NCBI RefSeq assembly: GCF_022549355.1
Contig: NZ_JAKZGL010000007.1
Coordinates: 99,722-163,721, forward strand
DNA length: 64,000 nt
From: Acinetobacter sp. NIPH 2699
GTDB lineage: Bacteria > Pseudomonadota > Gammaproteobacteria > Pseudomonadales > Moraxellaceae
Direction: 5' to 3'
In this document: positions 1 through 8,949 of the stretch, one piece after another
Layout: every line of letters begins with the position of its first letter
How positions within the stretch are numbered: position 1 is the stretch's first letter
Program-made: the position numbers and the translations under genes
The notes under the pieces: model-generated
What the model was told of the DNA's origin: nothing
What the model saw: the letters and a program-made list of their open reading frames with translations, nothing else
Database searches by the model: none

Positions 1-225
1 ATTAGTTTAAACAAAGAAGATGAAAAAAATATGAAATCATCTTAATTGATTATTCACATTATTTCTAATATCAAAAGCTTAGCTTTTAAGTCTATGTTAT
101 TTTAATTCAATCTTGCCAATAAAAGATATTATCTATTTGCAAAAACCGAGAAGAATAACTCCAAACCTAAATGATCATCTGTTCGCCTAAATATATCACA
201 CATAAAGAAACTGATGATTTAGAGG

Positions 226-259
226 GATGCTTTTATATTCCAACGCATACAAAAGCATC
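226..259. other. inverted repeat 3' of the CitMHS gene
   Basis: A 9-bp perfect inverted repeat (GATGCTTTT at 226-234, AAAAGCATC at 251-259) with a 16-nt loop lies just beyond the stop codon of the minus-strand transporter gene. It could fold at the transcript end, but no T-run follows on the minus strand, so a true intrinsic terminator is not supported. Nothing else is recognisable in bases 1-225. Confidence 0.35.
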
Positions 260-272
260 ATAAGTAACTCAT

Positions 273-1610
273 TTAAATATGATAAAGAGGAAAAACACCA
301 AACACTAAAGCACTACCCATCAGTACGCAGCAAGTGATGAATGCCCATTTCAAGGTGAATTTTTGATGATCCCCCATTTCCACAGCAGCCAAACCGCATA
401 GTAAATAGGTAGATGGAACTAATGGTGATAACAAGTGAATTGGCTGCCCGATGATAGATGCACGTGCAATTTCAACAGGTGAAATACCATAATGCGATGC
501 AGCTTCAGCAAGAATTGGTAACACACCAAAATAGAATGCATCATTTGACATGAAAAATGTCAAAGGCATACTTAATAACCCTGTAATCGGCGCTAAATAA
601 GGTCCCATACTTGGTGGAATAACAGCAACAAAGCCTTTTGACATGGCATCTACCATGCCAGTACCAGACAAAATACCAGTAAAGATACCAGCAGCGAAAA
701 TAACACCAACCACGGCTAAAACACTATCAGCATGCATTGCAATTCGTTTTTTCTGCATATTTACACATGGATAGTTCACAACTAAAGCGATACAGAAACC
801 AAGCATGAATAAAATCGACATCGGTAAAAAGCCCATGACCAATGACGTCATCAATACCAAAGTCAAAATACCATTAAACCAACGTAGATGTGGGCGCTGT
901 GCATCTGGATCTTTTGAAATCGAAATATTATCTGCATGACTAATATCAACCAGCTCAATCACACCTAAACGCTTACGTTCATACAGACCATATAAATATG
1001 CCAAGAAGAATAACCAAGCAGCGGCTACAATCATTGATGGAATCATTGGAATAAATACTTCACTAGCATCAACCTGAAGCGCACTAGCCGCACGCGCTGT
1101 AGGACCACCCCAAGGTGTCAGATTCATTACACCACTACATAACAACATCAAGCAGGTCATGACGAGTGGATTCATTCCAATACGCTTATAAAGCGGTAAC
1201 ATTGCTGCCACACAAATCATATACGTCGTTGAACCATCACCATCTAGCGAGACAAGTAAGGTTAAAAATACCGTTCCCACCGTAATTTTTAACGGATCAC
1301 CTTTTACTTTCTTCAAGATCCATCTTACCGAAGGGTCAAATAACCCGGTATCGATCATGAGTGCAAAATATAAGATTGCAAAAAGAAGCATGACGCCCGT
1401 TGGAGCAAGTTTCTTAATACCATCCAGCATGGTATTACCAAGTTCAGCCAGTTGAATATGACTTAAACTTTCAAAATAGAAACCTAACCCCCAAGCAATA
1501 ATTGCAAATAAGAATGGGATTAAAATTAATGCAACTAATGCACTAAGACGTTTCGACATAATCAAGTACATAAAGCACATGATCATGCTAATACCTAAAA
1601 AAGTAAGCAT
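273..1610 (-). CDS. CitMHS family citrate/carboxylate transporter
   Basis: Inner-membrane secondary transporter of the CitMHS family, whose characterised members import metal-citrate complexes with protons. The 445-residue protein is almost entirely hydrophobic, with about a dozen predicted membrane spans and the family's typical length. A conserved-looking stretch around residues 120-170 contains a GDGSTTYM segment followed by a TPWGGP motif, typical of this family. The longest frame opens with TTG at 1619; I prefer the ATG at 1610, which has AAGG about 10 nt upstream. The gene stands alone and is divergent from the aldehyde dehydrogenase, separated by nearly 700 bp. The actual substrate (citrate, tricarballylate or another carboxylate) cannot be read from the sequence. 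Confidence 0.85.
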   Translation of the reverse strand: MLTFLGISMIMCFMYLIMSKRLSALVALILIPFLFAIIAWGLGFYFESLSHIQLAELGNTMLDGIKKLAPTGVMLLFAILYFALMIDTGLFDPSVRWILKKVKGDPLKITVGTVFLTLLVSLDGDGSTTYMICVAAMLPLYKRIGMNPLVMTCLMLLCSGVMNLTPWGGPTARAASALQVDASEVFIPMIPSMIVAAAWLFFLAYLYGLYERKRLGVIELVDISHADNISISKDPDAQRPHLRWFNGILTLVLMTSLVMGFLPMSILFMLGFCIALVVNYPCVNMQKKRIAMHADSVLAVVGVIFAAGIFTGILSGTGMVDAMSKGFVAVIPPSMGPYLAPITGLLSMPLTFFMSNDAFYFGVLPILAEAASHYGISPVEIARASIIGQPIHLLSPLVPSTYLLCGLAAVEMGDHQKFTLKWAFITCCVLMGSALVFGVFPLYHI

Positions 1611-2298
1611 TTTAAGCAATCCTTAGCATAGTAAATATTATAAATGGTTAATTCCTAACCCAGCGGAGATTCTATGCGATTTAAAAACAAAGGCTTCATT
1701 TAATTTAATTATAGCAATTAGACACTCATTCACATGAAAAATAAAGCAAAACCAAAAATACATAAGACAATGATTTATAAATAAAAATTAAAACTTACCA
1801 ATAAAATAAAATTCTTTTTATTTATAAAATAAAATATATAAATATTATATATTTTTAACATTAATGCTATATTTTAGTGCAAAAGATAATAAGATAGATG
1901 ATATTTTATCCACCTAAACAATTTATCTAATATCATTAATTTATAAAACCACTAGAGTAATGACCATTATTCTGCAATCAAAGGTTAAAAATATTCATGT
2001 TTGAAAGATATTATTGAATCCCGTCTGGAAAGATACCCCTATATTTAAGTTTCAAAATAGATAGATGAACAACTCATTCAATTCAAGATAATTAAAACAA
2101 TAATAAAATTACAATCTTCTTTATTTTCAAACATAATTCTTTAATTTTATTGGATAAAAGTACCCCATCATTTTTCTACTTCTTATCACGCATAGATTGG
2201 GTAATAATGCATAATGACTTAAATGAGTTTTGATCAATCGATCAGTTCCTTAGGCTAAGATAAAAATCAATCTAACGAAAAGCATAGAAGGAGAAATA
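1611..2298. other. long AT-rich divergent intergenic region
   Basis: About 690 bp separate two divergent genes. I find no credible reading frame or RNA gene. It is very AT-rich (notably 1800-1870). One short dyad, TGATCAATCGATCA at 2231-2244, lies about 55 bp ahead of the aldehyde dehydrogenase start and could be an operator, but this is only suggestive. Both promoters must lie here. Confidence 0.4.
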
Positions 2299-3759
2299 AT
2301 GAATCATCCTCACTCACAGACATCTGGGCAATCCGCCGATGAAAATATGCAAGCTGTTTTTGCGAAACAATCTGCTGCTTTTAATGCACAGCCCTACCCT
2401 GATTTAGATACACGACGTAGCAAATTATTTAACCTCAAAAAACAAATTATTCGTTATCAAGATGCCATAGCAACCGCAATCAATACTGACTTTAGCTCCC
2501 GCTCTCTCGATGAGTCCAAACTGCTCGATTTACTTGGTTCAGTATTAGAGGCAGAACATGCGATCCGCCACTTACGTAAGTGGATGCGACCAAGTAAACG
2601 TCGTACGGAGTTGCTTTTTTTATCCAATCGTTTACGTGTGCAATACCAACCTAAAGGGGTTGTTGGTGTTGTGGTACCTTGGAATTTTCCTGTTTATTTG
2701 GCACTCGGCCCTTTGGTTGCAGCCATTGCGGCAGGAAATCGCGTCATGATAAAACTTCCTGAGATCACCCCTGCGACCAACGCCATGATCAGAAGAATGC
2801 TGGCTGAAGTATTTCATGAAGATGAAGTATGTGTCTTTGGAGAAGAAATCACCAATCCTGCGCTCTTCACATCGCTGCCTTTCAACCATATTGTATTTAC
2901 GGGTTCGCCTGCGATTGGACGTGTGGTAATGCGTGCAGCAGCAGAAAATCTAACCCCAGTAACACTTGAGTTGGGAGGTAAATCCCCAGCACTGATTAGC
3001 CGTCATTATCCTTTAGCAGATGCGGCAAAACGAGTTTTACATGGTAAGGCAACAAACTGCGGTCAGATCTGTGTTGCCCCAGACTATGCACTGGTACCTA
3101 AAGAAAAAATTGATCAGTTCGTACAAGAATGTAAAACGAATTTCACCGCAATGTACGGCAATGACATTCGCAATAATGAAAACTATACCTCTATCGTTAA
3201 TGATCGCCACCTGAAGCGCGTATTAGAAATACTTGATGATGCAAAAGCAAAAGGCGCTCAGATCATTGCATGTGGTGAATATAATCCTGAACAAGATGCA
3301 CGCCGTATGCCAGTGCATATCGTACTGAATTGCACAGCAGACATGCGCATTATGAAAGAAGAGCTATTTGGTCCTGTTTTACCTATAGTGGCTTATGATG
3401 CTTTAGATGAAGCGATTCATTATATTAAATCGGGTGAACGGCCATTAGCTTTATATTGTTTTACACATGACTCAAATGAACGTGATCACATTTTAAAACA
3501 AACCCATTCAGGTGGCGTCACCATCAATGATTGGGGATGGCATGTGGTCAATCATGATGCTCCTTTTGGGGGAGTAGGCAACTCAGGTATGGGAACCTAT
3601 CATGGTGAAGAAGGTTTCCGTGAGCTTTCACATGCAAAAACGGTATTTATTCGTCATCGCTTCTTCCCTACCCAATTATTTTACCCACCTTATGGCACTT
3701 GGGTACAAAAGCTCGCTTTAAGTTTCTTCCTCAAAAAAGGTGATCCAAACATACAATAA
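2299..3759 (+). CDS. aldehyde dehydrogenase, coniferyl-aldehyde-dehydrogenase-like
   Basis: NAD(P)-dependent oxidation of an aldehyde to its carboxylic acid in the cytoplasm. The 486-residue protein is a single ALDH domain with the PWNFP motif (Asn129), the general-base glutamate in LELGGKSP (Glu224) and the nucleophile in GQICVA (Cys258). The extended C-terminal hydrophobic/basic tail and overall pattern resemble class-3-like enzymes annotated as coniferyl aldehyde dehydrogenase. The start is supported by GAAGGAG 5-6 nt upstream of the ATG. A strong terminator follows. It is flanked by a carboxylate transporter and two FadL-type channels, which fits uptake and oxidation of a hydrophobic aldehyde or alcohol, but this is inference. 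The substrate could equally be a long-chain aldehyde. Confidence 0.85.
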   Translation: MNHPHSQTSGQSADENMQAVFAKQSAAFNAQPYPDLDTRRSKLFNLKKQIIRYQDAIATAINTDFSSRSLDESKLLDLLGSVLEAEHAIRHLRKWMRPSKRRTELLFLSNRLRVQYQPKGVVGVVVPWNFPVYLALGPLVAAIAAGNRVMIKLPEITPATNAMIRRMLAEVFHEDEVCVFGEEITNPALFTSLPFNHIVFTGSPAIGRVVMRAAAENLTPVTLELGGKSPALISRHYPLADAAKRVLHGKATNCGQICVAPDYALVPKEKIDQFVQECKTNFTAMYGNDIRNNENYTSIVNDRHLKRVLEILDDAKAKGAQIIACGEYNPEQDARRMPVHIVLNCTADMRIMKEELFGPVLPIVAYDALDEAIHYIKSGERPLALYCFTHDSNERDHILKQTHSGGVTINDWGWHVVNHDAPFGGVGNSGMGTYHGEEGFRELSHAKTVFIRHRFFPTQLFYPPYGTWVQKLALSFFLKKGDPNIQ

Positions 3760-3769
3760 AACAATTTAT

Positions 3770-3811
3770 AAAAATGCAGCAGCTATCAACTGGATAGCTG
3801 CATTTTTATAG
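3770..3811 (+). terminator. intrinsic terminator of the aldehyde dehydrogenase gene
   Basis: AAAAATGCA / TGCATTTTT arms enclose an inner AGCTATC / GATAGCT stem with a small bulge and a 5-nt loop, ending in a T-run. It lies 10 nt past the stop codon. Confidence 0.8.
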
Positions 3812-4217
3812 CAACGGATTAAGTTTGGAATACAAATAACAGAAAATAATCTAAGTATTCTCGTAAATCTAAAAAACCAAGAACAAATTCCTATTTTTAC
3901 AAAAAATCTTTGACCTTAAAAAAAATATTTTTCTTAAAAATGCAAAAAAACACTCCACTCAGACGAAAAAAATAAACTATATTAATCATAATATTATCAA
4001 TAAAAACACAGATGTATAGCATATATATCGATTACTTTTCATTCATTTTCATCTAAAAAATCGTACTGAATAGTTCATTTAGAACATTTACTCTTATTTT
4101 AATTATGGTATTTTTGTTACATGAAGTTATAGCCAATCAAATATAAATGACTTTATTGTCGTCATTTCATAGCTTCTCAACACTTAAGAATCTTAAAAGT
4201 TCAAGGAAAGATTTAAA
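3812..4217. other. AT-rich intergenic region before the first FadL-type gene
   Basis: About 400 bp without a credible gene. Strongly AT-rich; presumably holds the promoter of the FadL-type gene, but I cannot assign -35/-10 boxes with confidence. AAGGAAAG at 4203-4210 is the ribosome-binding site for the next gene. Confidence 0.4.
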
Positions 4218-5750
4218 ATGAAATTAAAACACCTTAGCACTGCAATGATCTTAGCAACGTTACCTGCAACTGGAGTTTTTGCAGCGGCGTTAGACCGTTC
4301 AGGTCAGTCTATGTCTGCTTTTTTACAGCCAGGCAACTACTTTGAAGCTGGAATTTCAGTTTTGGACCCGACAGTAGAAGGACAAGAAGCTGGTGGAACT
4401 CCAACAACACGCAAAATTGATGATATGGCGGGAGATTATTTTTTCCCAAGCGCTGCCTTAAAACTTCAACTCACTGACAAGTTCTCATTTGGCTTACTCT
4501 ACGATCAACCATTTGGTGCTGATGCAAAATATACGGGTGACAACGTATTCGTATCTGGTCCAAACGACGGTGTTTTGAGTCAAAGTGCCCTTAATAATTT
4601 AGCAACTAAATCTATTACGCAATTAGTCGGTGCTGCTGGTTCAGCATTTGGACCAGCACTTCAAGCGGTAACAGGTGTCACTGGCGGGGATCCAGCAAAT
4701 CCAACTCAACAAGAAATTTTGGGTGCGTTACAACAAGTTGCTCAGGGTGGTAATGCAACCGTCGCTGGCGGACTTCAGCAACTTCAACAAACTCAAGCTG
4801 CTTTAGAAGCGGCAAAAGGTTTTCTTGGTTCAAGTACCGGGAACAATAGCACTCAAGTAAAAGTTGATACTCAAAACCTTTCTATGGTCTTTGGATTTCA
4901 ACCAAATCAGAACTTTAACTTTTATGCAGGTCCAGTGCTACAAACCGTTAAAGGTAATGTAAACCTCCGCGGTGAAGCGTACAGTGTTTATAATGGCTAT
5001 GATGCTAGCATCAAAGAAACCACTGGTGTGGGTTGGTTAGCGGGCGCCGCATATCAAATTCCTGAGATTGCACTCAAAGCTTCGATCACCTATCGTTCAG
5101 AAATCGATCATGATGTAAAAATCAAAGAAGATATTTCATTATTAGGATTCCCGCAATTAGCAGGTGTTCTGGGTGGCTTAGGTGTTGATGGGTCACAACT
5201 TATTTCTGCTCTGAATGCTGATAAGAAAACCAAAATTACTACACCACAATCTGTCAACCTTGATTTTCAAACAGGGATCATGGCCAATACCGTTGCCTTT
5301 GCCAATGTACGTTGGGTGAACTGGAAAGACTTTTCAATTCAACCTTACAAATTTGGTGAACTATCTAAAGCATTGGGTGGCGCTGGTTTAGTCGCAGGTA
5401 AACCAAATGGTTTCAATCTAGTAGAGTACTCTGAAGATCAATGGTCAGTAAACGCAGGTGTTGGTCGTAAACTCAGCGAACAATGGGCAGGTAACGTTTC
5501 TGTAGGTTGGGATTCTGGCGCAGGTAATCCAATCACAACTTTAGGTCCAACTGATGGCTACTGGAATGTTGGTTTAGGTGTTCAATATAGCCCTACTCCA
5601 GCTACATTTATCGCTGGTGGCGTGAAGTACTTCTGGTTAGGCGATGCTAAAGCTCAAACTGGCGCTCAAGCAGGTACTAATGAATACGTTGCTAAGTTTG
5701 AAGACAACAATGCGATCGCATACGGTTTAAAAATCGGTTACCGTTTCTAA
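4218..5750 (+). CDS. OmpP1/FadL family outer-membrane transporter, long form
   Basis: Outer-membrane beta-barrel of the FadL/OmpP1 family, which admits long-chain fatty acids and other hydrophobic compounds by lateral diffusion. A signal peptide ends near residue 23 (VFAAALDRSG follows), leaving the family's N-terminal hatch (ALDRSGQSM). The barrel ends with a C-terminal aromatic (GYRF), as expected for BAM recognition. Compared with the paralogue immediately downstream it carries an extra stretch of about 85 residues (roughly 120-205), rich in Ala, Gln and Leu and probably helical, between two barrel strands. AAGGAAAG lies upstream of the ATG. It is followed by its own terminator, so the two paralogues are probably separate transcription units. 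Confidence 0.88.
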   Translation: MKLKHLSTAMILATLPATGVFAAALDRSGQSMSAFLQPGNYFEAGISVLDPTVEGQEAGGTPTTRKIDDMAGDYFFPSAALKLQLTDKFSFGLLYDQPFGADAKYTGDNVFVSGPNDGVLSQSALNNLATKSITQLVGAAGSAFGPALQAVTGVTGGDPANPTQQEILGALQQVAQGGNATVAGGLQQLQQTQAALEAAKGFLGSSTGNNSTQVKVDTQNLSMVFGFQPNQNFNFYAGPVLQTVKGNVNLRGEAYSVYNGYDASIKETTGVGWLAGAAYQIPEIALKASITYRSEIDHDVKIKEDISLLGFPQLAGVLGGLGVDGSQLISALNADKKTKITTPQSVNLDFQTGIMANTVAFANVRWVNWKDFSIQPYKFGELSKALGGAGLVAGKPNGFNLVEYSEDQWSVNAGVGRKLSEQWAGNVSVGWDSGAGNPITTLGPTDGYWNVGLGVQYSPTPATFIAGGVKYFWLGDAKAQTGAQAGTNEYVAKFEDNNAIAYGLKIGYRF

Positions 5751-5764
5751 TCTATATCAACAAA

Positions 5765-5793
5765 GAAAGACCGTCACATGACGGTCTTTTTTT
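5765..5793 (+). terminator. intrinsic terminator after the first FadL-type gene
   Basis: AAGACCGTCA / TGACGGTCTT stem with a very short loop, followed by a run of seven T residues, 15 bp past the stop codon. Confidence 0.9.
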
Positions 5794-5973
5794 GCACAAA
5801 ATTTACCAATAAATAAGAAGTTTAGAGTGATTAATCTATAAATCTATATGACTCAACACCTTTCCATGACTTTAGCAGTTCATTTATTGACATTTGTAAA
5901 ATATTTAGGCTTCTCAAATTTATGTTACTTTCCGCAGCATTCTTGTTACACCCTGATATGAGAGAAAATATCA

Positions 5974-7203
5974 ATGAAGCTGCATGCCATTCAAAAAGCT
6001 GTTTTACTTAGTTTACTACCAACGACCTCAGCATTTGCTGCTGCATTAGATCGTTCGGGTCAGTCAATCGCTGCATTTTTACAGCCAGACAACTATTTTG
6101 AAGCGGGTATTACCTTTCTGAGCGCAGATGTTTCAGGAAAAGATACGTCACAAAACGCTACTGGCGATATGGCAAACTATTACTACTCACCAAGTGCTGC
6201 ATTAAAAATTCAAGCCACTGAACATTTTTCGGTTGGTCTACTCTATGACCATCCTTATGGTGCAGATGCACAATATAGTGGTCAAAACAATTTTGTCGAA
6301 AATCGACCTGTTCCGTTTAATGGTCGAACATCAGTTACGGTAAGTACCGAAAATTTAAATTTACTTTTTGGTTATCAACCAAATCAAAATTGGAATCTTT
6401 ATGCTGGCGCAGTTTATCAAACACTGGATGCCACCGTATTATTGCGTGGTGAAAGCTATAGTGCCTATAGTGGCTATGACTTTAAAACAGGTAAAGATGA
6501 AGCTGTAGGTTGGCTAGCAGGTGTTGCTTATCAAATTCCTGAAATTGCACTCAAAGCATCTGTAACGTATCGTGCCAAAATCAAGCATGAAATGAATGCT
6601 TATGAAAAGCATGGCGTAGCAGGTATGACTGGCAATACGGGTTTTGATGCGCTTTTAAATCAAATTAATCATTCTGAAGGCCAAACTGAAATCACCACAC
6701 CACAATCCGTCAATCTTGATTTTCAAACGGGAATCATGGAAAACACAGTTGCATTTGCAAATTTACGTTGGGTGAACTGGAAAGACTTTGCGATTCGTCC
6801 TTATAAATTTGGTGCTGCTTCAACATTACCTCCAATCGTTGCTTCAACAGGTAAAAAAGACGGTTTTGATTTGGTTGCTTATACCGAAGATCAATACTCG
6901 ATTACTGCAGGTGTTGGACGTAAGATCAACGACCAATGGGCCGGTAATGTATCAGTCGGTTGGGATTCTGGCGCAGGTAACCCTGTGACCACATTAGGTC
7001 CAACTGAAGGTTATTGGAATGTGGGTGTGGGTATTCAATATAGCCCTACTCCTGCGACTTTTATTGCTGGCGGTGTAAAATACTTCTGGCTAGGTGATGC
7101 TAAGGCTCAGTCTGGTTCTCAGTTCAACACACCAGGCTATGTTGCAGAATTTGAAGATAATGATGCTATCGCATACGGTTTAAAAATTGGTTATAAATTC
7201 TAA
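5974..7203 (+). CDS. OmpP1/FadL family outer-membrane transporter, short form
   Basis: Tandem paralogue of the preceding gene: same signal-peptide style, the same ALDRSGQS hatch start, long identical blocks in the C-terminal half (NLDFQTGIM, WVNWKDF, GWDSGAGNP, FIAGGVKYFW) and C-terminal GYKF. At 409 residues it lacks the roughly 85-residue helical insert of its neighbour and is closer to the usual FadL length. The start ATG is preceded by GAGAGAAAAT. The pair most likely arose by duplication followed by divergence of extracellular or hatch loops, giving different ligand preference. Substrates are not predictable from sequence. Confidence 0.88.
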   Translation: MKLHAIQKAVLLSLLPTTSAFAAALDRSGQSIAAFLQPDNYFEAGITFLSADVSGKDTSQNATGDMANYYYSPSAALKIQATEHFSVGLLYDHPYGADAQYSGQNNFVENRPVPFNGRTSVTVSTENLNLLFGYQPNQNWNLYAGAVYQTLDATVLLRGESYSAYSGYDFKTGKDEAVGWLAGVAYQIPEIALKASVTYRAKIKHEMNAYEKHGVAGMTGNTGFDALLNQINHSEGQTEITTPQSVNLDFQTGIMENTVAFANLRWVNWKDFAIRPYKFGAASTLPPIVASTGKKDGFDLVAYTEDQYSITAGVGRKINDQWAGNVSVGWDSGAGNPVTTLGPTEGYWNVGVGIQYSPTPATFIAGGVKYFWLGDAKAQSGSQFNTPGYVAEFEDNDAIAYGLKIGYKF

Positions 7204-7214
7204 TTTTGATCGAT

Positions 7215-7247
7215 AAAACAAAAGGCGCTCATAGCGCCTTTTGTTTT
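7215..7247. terminator. bidirectional terminator between the FadL-type gene and thrH
   Basis: A 15-bp perfect stem (AAAACAAAAGGCGCT / AGCGCCTTTTGTTTT) with a 3-nt loop lies between convergent genes, with T-rich tails in both directions. Confidence 0.9.
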
Positions 7248-7280
7248 ATGCATTTTTCACACAATGGTGAGAAATATATT

Positions 7281-7898
7281 TTATTCTGGAATATTACGTT
7301 GCGATACCGAACGAATCGCTTGTTTTAATGCTTCATAGCCATGAAGTGGTGGGAATTGAGGAAACTCAGCAATCACATTATCTGGCGCATCAAATAAAAA
7401 GCCATGATCCGCTTCGCCCAGCATAGTAGTATCGTTATAAGAATCACCCGCTGCGATCACACGGAAATTCAAACCATGTAAGGCTTTGACAGCTTGACGC
7501 TTTTGATCAGGTTGACGCAATTTATACGCGGTAATCATACCATTTTCATCTGTCTCAAGTTTATGACAGAAAATCGTTGGCCAGCCTAATTGTTTCATCA
7601 AAGGATGAGCAAATTCATAGAACGTATCCGACAAAATAATCAGTTGAAAATGAGTACTGACCCATTCAACAAATTCTTTCGCACCTTCAAAAGGCCCCAT
7701 ATCTGCAATCACAGCTTGAATATCGTTTAAACCCAAACCATGTTGTTTTAAGATATTCAAACGTTGTGTCATAAGCACATCATAGTCTGGAATATCACGC
7801 GTGGTTGCTTCGAGTTCTTTAATCCCTGTTTTTTTTGCGAAATTAATCCAGATTTCTGGAACTAAAACACCTTCAAGATCTAGGCATACGATTTCCAT
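7281..7898 (-). CDS. thrH: ThrH-type phosphoserine phosphatase/homoserine phosphotransferase
   Basis: HAD-superfamily enzyme of the ThrH type, known in Pseudomonas to dephosphorylate phosphoserine and to transfer phosphate to homoserine. It therefore touches serine and threonine synthesis. The 205-residue length is typical. HAD motif I is DLEGVLVPE near residue 7 (nucleophilic Asp7), motif II is the SDTF segment, and motif IV is GDSYNDTTML. It is a single gene convergent with the second FadL-type gene and divergent from cysH. The distinctive DLEGVLVPEIW beginning separates it from SerB. Confidence 0.9.
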   Translation of the reverse strand: MEIVCLDLEGVLVPEIWINFAKKTGIKELEATTRDIPDYDVLMTQRLNILKQHGLGLNDIQAVIADMGPFEGAKEFVEWVSTHFQLIILSDTFYEFAHPLMKQLGWPTIFCHKLETDENGMITAYKLRQPDQKRQAVKALHGLNFRVIAAGDSYNDTTMLGEADHGFLFDAPDNVIAEFPQFPPLHGYEALKQAIRSVSQRNIPE

Positions 7899-8105
7899 GC
7901 TTATCCAAATATCCTATATGTTAAAAATTGCGATAGTTTAACATGGAGAGAGGTTGAGCAATTGCCCTTTTTTCATACTCTAAGCATCGATTTTTTGAAT
8001 AAGAATTTCTTAGCGGACATATCCGATGAGACATAATTCCATTACTATATAAGGTAGTGTGTCGTGTATACGATAAAGACCGATGATAAGAAAAGGCAAC
8101 GCGTT

Positions 8106-8726
8106 ATGACTTTAAACTTGGATCAAATCAATACAGAATTTGGCAATGATGCTGAAAAACTCATTGAATGGGCATTAAGCTTAAATGAAAAAGCCATTGT
8201 GACAACGAATTTTCGTCCTTTTGAAGCTGTCATTTTACATCTGTTGACCCGTGTCAAACCAGATATCCAAGTGGTATGGATGGATAATGGCTACAATACT
8301 GAAACAACCTATAAGTATGTTGATGAAATTACCAAACTGTTGAACCTCAATCTTCTGACTTATTTACCAAAGCGTTCACGTGCACATCGTGAGGCATTGG
8401 AAGGTACTGTTCCAGCACTCGATGATCCAAAACATGAAGCCTTTACTGCCGAAGTAAAATTAGAACCATTTGAACGTGCATTACGCGAAACTGCACCCAA
8501 AGTTTGGTTTACAGCTTTACGTGCAACAGATACGGCTGTTCGTGCGGAAATGGAGTCTGTGAGTATCAATCCAGATGGTCTAATCAAAGTTGCACCATTA
8601 TTAAAATGGACGTCAAAAGACCTATGGGAATATATGCAAAAACATAACCTTCCTGACAATGAAGATTATTTTGATCCGACCAAAGGTGAAGAACACCGAG
8701 AATGCGGTTTACATCTAAATCACTAA
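8106..8726 (+). CDS. cysH: phosphoadenylyl-sulfate (PAPS) reductase
   Basis: Reduces PAPS to sulfite with thioredoxin in assimilatory sulfate reduction. It carries the PAPS-reductase fold with the C-terminal catalytic ECGLH motif (Cys200). The paired cysteine motifs that bind the 4Fe-4S cluster in APS-type enzymes are absent, so it should be the PAPS-specific, iron-sulfur-free type. I place the start at the ATG at 8106, which has AAAAGG about 9 nt upstream. A GTG at 8064, also preceded by AAGG, would add 14 residues and cannot be excluded. It is monocistronic, with a strong terminator 20 bp downstream. Confidence 0.87.
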   Translation: MTLNLDQINTEFGNDAEKLIEWALSLNEKAIVTTNFRPFEAVILHLLTRVKPDIQVVWMDNGYNTETTYKYVDEITKLLNLNLLTYLPKRSRAHREALEGTVPALDDPKHEAFTAEVKLEPFERALRETAPKVWFTALRATDTAVRAEMESVSINPDGLIKVAPLLKWTSKDLWEYMQKHNLPDNEDYFDPTKGEEHRECGLHLNH

Positions 8727-8745
8727 ATCGAATAGCTTCGTTAAA

Positions 8746-8782
8746 ATAAAACCACTGATTCATCAGTGGTTTTATTTTTTAT
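8746..8782 (+). terminator. intrinsic terminator of cysH
   Basis: AATAAAACCACTGA / TCAGTGGTTTTATT stem (14 bp) with a 3-4-nt loop and a following T-run. Confidence 0.9.
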
Positions 8783-8949
8783 GACTGCCCTGTACAAAGT
8801 CATATTTTAACCAGAACAAACCGTATATACTCGACAGAACGGTTCAATAATTCTAATAAGAGTTATAGGGTCTGTTGACACTTCATGGTTGAAATATCAA
8901 CAAATCCTACGAGTATCTTATAAAAAATGCGACGAGAGGCTAATCTGCT

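Noticed and set aside
2231..2244. TGATCAATCGATCA dyad as an operator for the aldehyde dehydrogenase
   Set aside because: A 5-bp arm dyad in very AT-rich DNA is not strong evidence, and no regulator gene is adjacent.
8866..8885. GGGTCTGTTGACA upstream of atfA, resembling an insertion-sequence end
   Set aside because: No matching inverted end, target duplication or transposase remnant is visible nearby; it could be chance or part of the promoter.
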